A DNA stretch of 64,000 bases from XN24 sp035514535 (GTDB lineage Bacteria > Pseudomonadota > Gammaproteobacteria > Steroidobacterales > XN24). The DNA lies in contig DATKAZ010000061.1 of the NCBI GenBank assembly GCA_035514535.1, forward strand, positions 1-64,000, given 5' to 3'. How positions within the stretch are numbered: the first letter of the stretch is position 1; each line of letters starts with the position of its first letter. The notes beneath the pieces are model-generated. The model saw nothing but the letters and a program-made list of their open reading frames with translations. It was not told the DNA's origin and ran no database searches. Shown here piece by piece: positions 61,929 to 64,000 of this stretch. The position numbers were made by a program, and so were the translations under genes.

Positions 61929-63341
61929 ATGGACCTGGACGACCGCCGCCGGCTGAACCCCGAGGGCTTCGCCCGCCAGGACCGCGCCAGGGACCTGGAG
62001 ACCGAGATCGCCACCCTCGCCGCACATATCCATGCCGCCAGTTACCGGCTCATCGAGTTGCTCGGCGAGTTCGAGGCCGTGCGTGGCTGGGAGGGCTGGC
62101 CGTCGCCGGCCCACTGGCTGCAGTGGCGTTGCGGCTTCTCGCTGAATGCCGCGCGGGAGAAGTTCCGCGTCGCCCGCGCCCTGCCGGCGCTGCCGTTGAT
62201 CAGCGCCGAGTTCCAACGGGGCGCGCTGTCCTTCGCCCAGGTGCGAGCGATGACGCGCGTGGCGACGCCGGACAATGAGGTCACGGTGCTGATGTGGGCG
62301 CGGCATTCCACCGCCTCGCAGCTCGAGCGCTTCGCGCGGCTGTACCGGCGACATGGCGAGAACGCCGCGGCGCTGGCGCAGCATCGCGAGCGGAGCTTCA
62401 GCCACTGGGAGGAGGACGACGGGATGGTGAGCTTTCACATCCGGCTGCCGGCGGAGCAGGCGGCGGTGGTGCTGAAGGCCGTGGCGGCGGCCAAGGACTC
62501 GCTGGATGGCAGCGACCGCGAGGAGCTCATGCTGGCGCGAACGGGGGATGAAGGCCTCGACGAAGAGGGCGAAACCCTGCATGTGGACGAGGACGTTTCC
62601 GCGGAAACGCGCCGCGCGCGGCGGGCGGATGCCTTCGTACGCGTGATGGAGAGCTACCTCGAACCCGACGCGCGCCCGCGGGCCGTAGCCGAGAAGTACC
62701 AGGTGCACGTGCATCTCGACCTGCGGCAGCACACCGACGGGCCGGTCGCGGACCCGGATGCGCCGGCGCTGGCCGAGGAGACGATCCGGCGCCTCGGCTG
62801 CGAGGCGAACCTCGTCGCCGTGCTCCACGATGGCGACGAGATCCTCTCGGTGGGGCGCCGGACGCGCGCCGTGCCGCCGGCGATCCGGCGGGCGTTGCGA
62901 TTGCGCGATCGCGGCTGCCGTTTCCCGGGTTGCTCGCATACCCGCCATGTCGATGCCCACCACATCCGCCACTGGGCGGACGGTGGCGAGACGAAGCTGT
63001 CCAATCTCGTGGAACTGTGCGGGCGCCATCACCGCCTGCTGCACGAGGGCGGCTATGGCCTGAAGCTGACCGACGACGGGGCGCTGGTCTTCACGCGGCC
63101 TGGCGGCGAGCGGATTCCCGACGTTCCCCGGCCGCTGGAGCTCACTGGCGATCCCATCGACTTCCTGCGCCAGGCCCACGGCCGCGCGGACGTTTCCGCG
63201 GAAACGTGGCGGTGTCATTGGGATGGTGTGGCCCCGGACTACGGCACACTGGTGGAAATTCTCGGCCGGCGGCGACCGCCGGCGGGCGTCGCGAATCAGG
63301 CCTGCTGGCGCGAGTGCAGCCAGCCCGGCAGGAAGCTGTAG
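61929..63341 (+). CDS. DUF222 / HNH endonuclease-family protein
   Basis: A 470-residue protein. The N-terminal DUF222 region (about 20-330) is helical with LIELLGEFEAVRGWEGWPSPAHWLQW. The HNH motif lies at about 330-385: CRFPGCSHTRHVDAHHIRHW, ADGGETKLSNLVELCGRHHRLLH, with zinc-type Cys residues. These proteins are widespread in multi-copy and lack a proven role. VSAET occurs at residues 223-227 and 422-426, each encoded by a palindromic 16-mer. The 3' end overlaps the convergent cysteine synthase gene by 46 bases. Confidence 0.9.
   Translation: MDLDDRRRLNPEGFARQDRARDLETEIATLAAHIHAASYRLIELLGEFEAVRGWEGWPSPAHWLQWRCGFSLNAAREKFRVARALPALPLISAEFQRGALSFAQVRAMTRVATPDNEVTVLMWARHSTASQLERFARLYRRHGENAAALAQHRERSFSHWEEDDGMVSFHIRLPAEQAAVVLKAVAAAKDSLDGSDREELMLARTGDEGLDEEGETLHVDEDVSAETRRARRADAFVRVMESYLEPDARPRAVAEKYQVHVHLDLRQHTDGPVADPDAPALAEETIRRLGCEANLVAVLHDGDEILSVGRRTRAVPPAIRRALRLRDRGCRFPGCSHTRHVDAHHIRHWADGGETKLSNLVELCGRHHRLLHEGGYGLKLTDDGALVFTRPGGERIPDVPRPLELTGDPIDFLRQAHGRADVSAETWRCHWDGVAPDYGTLVEILGRRRPPAGVANQACWRECSQPGRKL
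62594..62609. repeat. Palindrome CGTTTCCGCGGAAACG in HNH gene, copy 1
   Basis: A perfect 16-base palindrome read in frame as the peptide VSAET, in a charged, probably disordered stretch between GLDEEGETLHVDED and RRARRADAF. An identical copy lies 597 bases downstream. Confidence 0.8.
63190..63207. repeat. Palindrome ACGTTTCCGCGGAAACGT in HNH gene, copy 2
   Basis: A perfect 18-base palindrome, again read as VSAET, in the C-terminal tail after the HNH domain (HGRAD then VSAET then WRCHWDG). Confidence 0.8.
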
Positions 63342-64000
63342 GGATCGGCCTCGGCCTGGGCATCGAAAGACACGCCGTTGGCTGCAAGCTTCTCCTGCAG
63401 CGTGCCCGCGATCCAGGCGTCGAAGGTCTCGGTGCAACCGCCGATGTGCTCCCCGCCCACGTATACCTGCGGAATATTGTTGGTGCCGAGCCGCTGCCTG
63501 AGAACGGCGCGGATCTTGCCGCCGCGGTCGTCCTCCTGGTACGCGACCGAATCGAGGTCGACTGAACGATAAGCAATGCCGTAGGCGGCAAACAGCTTGC
63601 GCACGGCCCAGCAGAATTCGCACCATTCCAGCGCGAACATCACGACGGGCTGCGCGGAGTCGCCGAGCACCTCGTCGACGAACGCGACCGCATCCTGCGA
63701 TGGTCCGATTGCAGCCGTGTCCGCGCTCGGGGCCGGGGCGGGCGCCGGCGTCGGCGCGCCGCCGGCGTCGAATCGATAACCGGGCGTGGAGCGGGAGATC
63801 TCGCGTTCCTCGTCGCTCATCTCGACGGGGACTGCCTCGAACAAGGGCGTGCTCAGGTAGCGCTCGCCGGTGTCCGGCAGCATGCACAGGACCGTCTCGC
63901 CCTCCGCGGCGGAGGCGCACACGTCGAGCGCGCCGGCGAGGGTCGCGCCGCCGGAAATGCCGGTGAAGATGCCTTCCTGGGTCGCCAGTGCCTGCGCGAG
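63296..64000 (-). CDS. Cysteine synthase-glutaredoxin fusion (5' part outside window)
   Basis: The last 234 residues of a longer protein that enters from the right edge. The first visible part (EGIFTGISGGATLAGAL, then ETVLCMLPDTGERYLSTPLF) is the C-terminal region of a CysK-type PLP cysteine synthase. A Pro/Ala linker (GGAPTPAPAPAP) leads to a glutaredoxin domain with a CEFC active site (LEWCEFCWAVRKLF), NNIPQVYVGG and EHIGGCTE. The fusion could couple thiol reduction with cysteine synthesis. The 3' end overlaps the HNH gene tail to tail. Confidence 0.88.
   Translation of the reverse strand, partial: LAQALATQEGIFTGISGGATLAGALDVCASAAEGETVLCMLPDTGERYLSTPLFEAVPVEMSDEEREISRSTPGYRFDAGGAPTPAPAPAPSADTAAIGPSQDAVAFVDEVLGDSAQPVVMFALEWCEFCWAVRKLFAAYGIAYRSVDLDSVAYQEDDRGGKIRAVLRQRLGTNNIPQVYVGGEHIGGCTETFDAWIAGTLQEKLAANGVSFDAQAEADPYSFLPGWLHSRQQA

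Overview
The window is a 64 kb stretch of a high-GC (roughly two-thirds G+C by eye), gene-dense bacterial chromosome. The gene set points to a gammaproteobacterium: homodimeric AceE with a lipoyl-bearing Lpd, an 810-residue membrane-anchored FadE, RNase T, Fe-superoxide dismutase, CGFS monothiol glutaredoxin, an IlvGM-like acetolactate synthase and an attenuated ilv operon. A SAM-I riboswitch in front of metB and palindrome-encoded VSAET peptides suggest the Xanthomonadales/Steroidobacterales/Woeseiales side of the class; this placement is inference. No rRNA, CRISPR array, integrase, transposase or prophage was found.

Layout. 1-2.7 kb: end of an unknown gene, tRNA-Thr(CGT) with its promoter, an OprP-type porin, an AraC-regulator remnant and a small outer-membrane barrel. 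2.8-7.7 kb: an ECF sigma factor, its anti-sigma factor and a subtilisin-like lipoprotein coupled by ATGA overlaps, followed by a four-CHRD-domain lipoprotein with a haem motif. 7.8-10.4 kb (minus): a 32-residue Lys-rich protein, two small c-type cytochromes and a Cas4-like plus DEDD-nuclease-like DUF2779 protein. 10.5-15.9 kb: a complete oligopeptide ABC transporter operon with OppD and OppF fused. 15.9-18.8 kb: barrel protein, cytochrome c, isoprenylcysteine-methyltransferase-like protein, a possible methyltransferase and a bactofilin.

18.9-34.6 kb is amino-acid biosynthesis. Minus-strand ilvD diverges from an ilv promoter that drives a Leu/Ile/Val-rich leader peptide, a terminator, and then nine tightly packed genes: ilvC, ilvG-like, ilvM-like, threonine dehydratase, leuA, ilvE, leuC, leuD and leuB. 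A SAM-I riboswitch controls metB, and proB-proA follow.

34.6-53.3 kb is mostly housekeeping: an exported FKBP isomerase, a host-attachment-family protein, a PAS/GGDEF/EAL protein, fadE, nadC, sodB, a BON lipoprotein, grxD, the minus-strand pepA-pyrC-rnt operon and the pyruvate dehydrogenase operon aceE-aceF-lpd.

53.3-61 kb is accessory in character, with lower GC, truncated genes and duplicated fragments: a diguanylate cyclase, an internally deleted cupin, a GNAT acetyltransferase, a cut-down DUF4386 gene, an ATP-grasp enzyme with a stray copy of its 5' end, a stand-alone proteasome-beta-like hydrolase with T1/D17/K33, an RsbRD-PAS-GGDEF protein and a BON-MscS channel. The window closes with a barrel protein, a DUF222-HNH protein carrying palindrome-derived VSAET peptides, and the 3' part of a cysteine synthase-glutaredoxin fusion.

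The most unusual items are the proteasome-like hydrolase, the sigma/anti-sigma/protease set in which the anti-sigma tail looks like a protease propeptide, the Cas4-like/DEDD fusion, and several places where palindromic repeats have become part of coding sequence.
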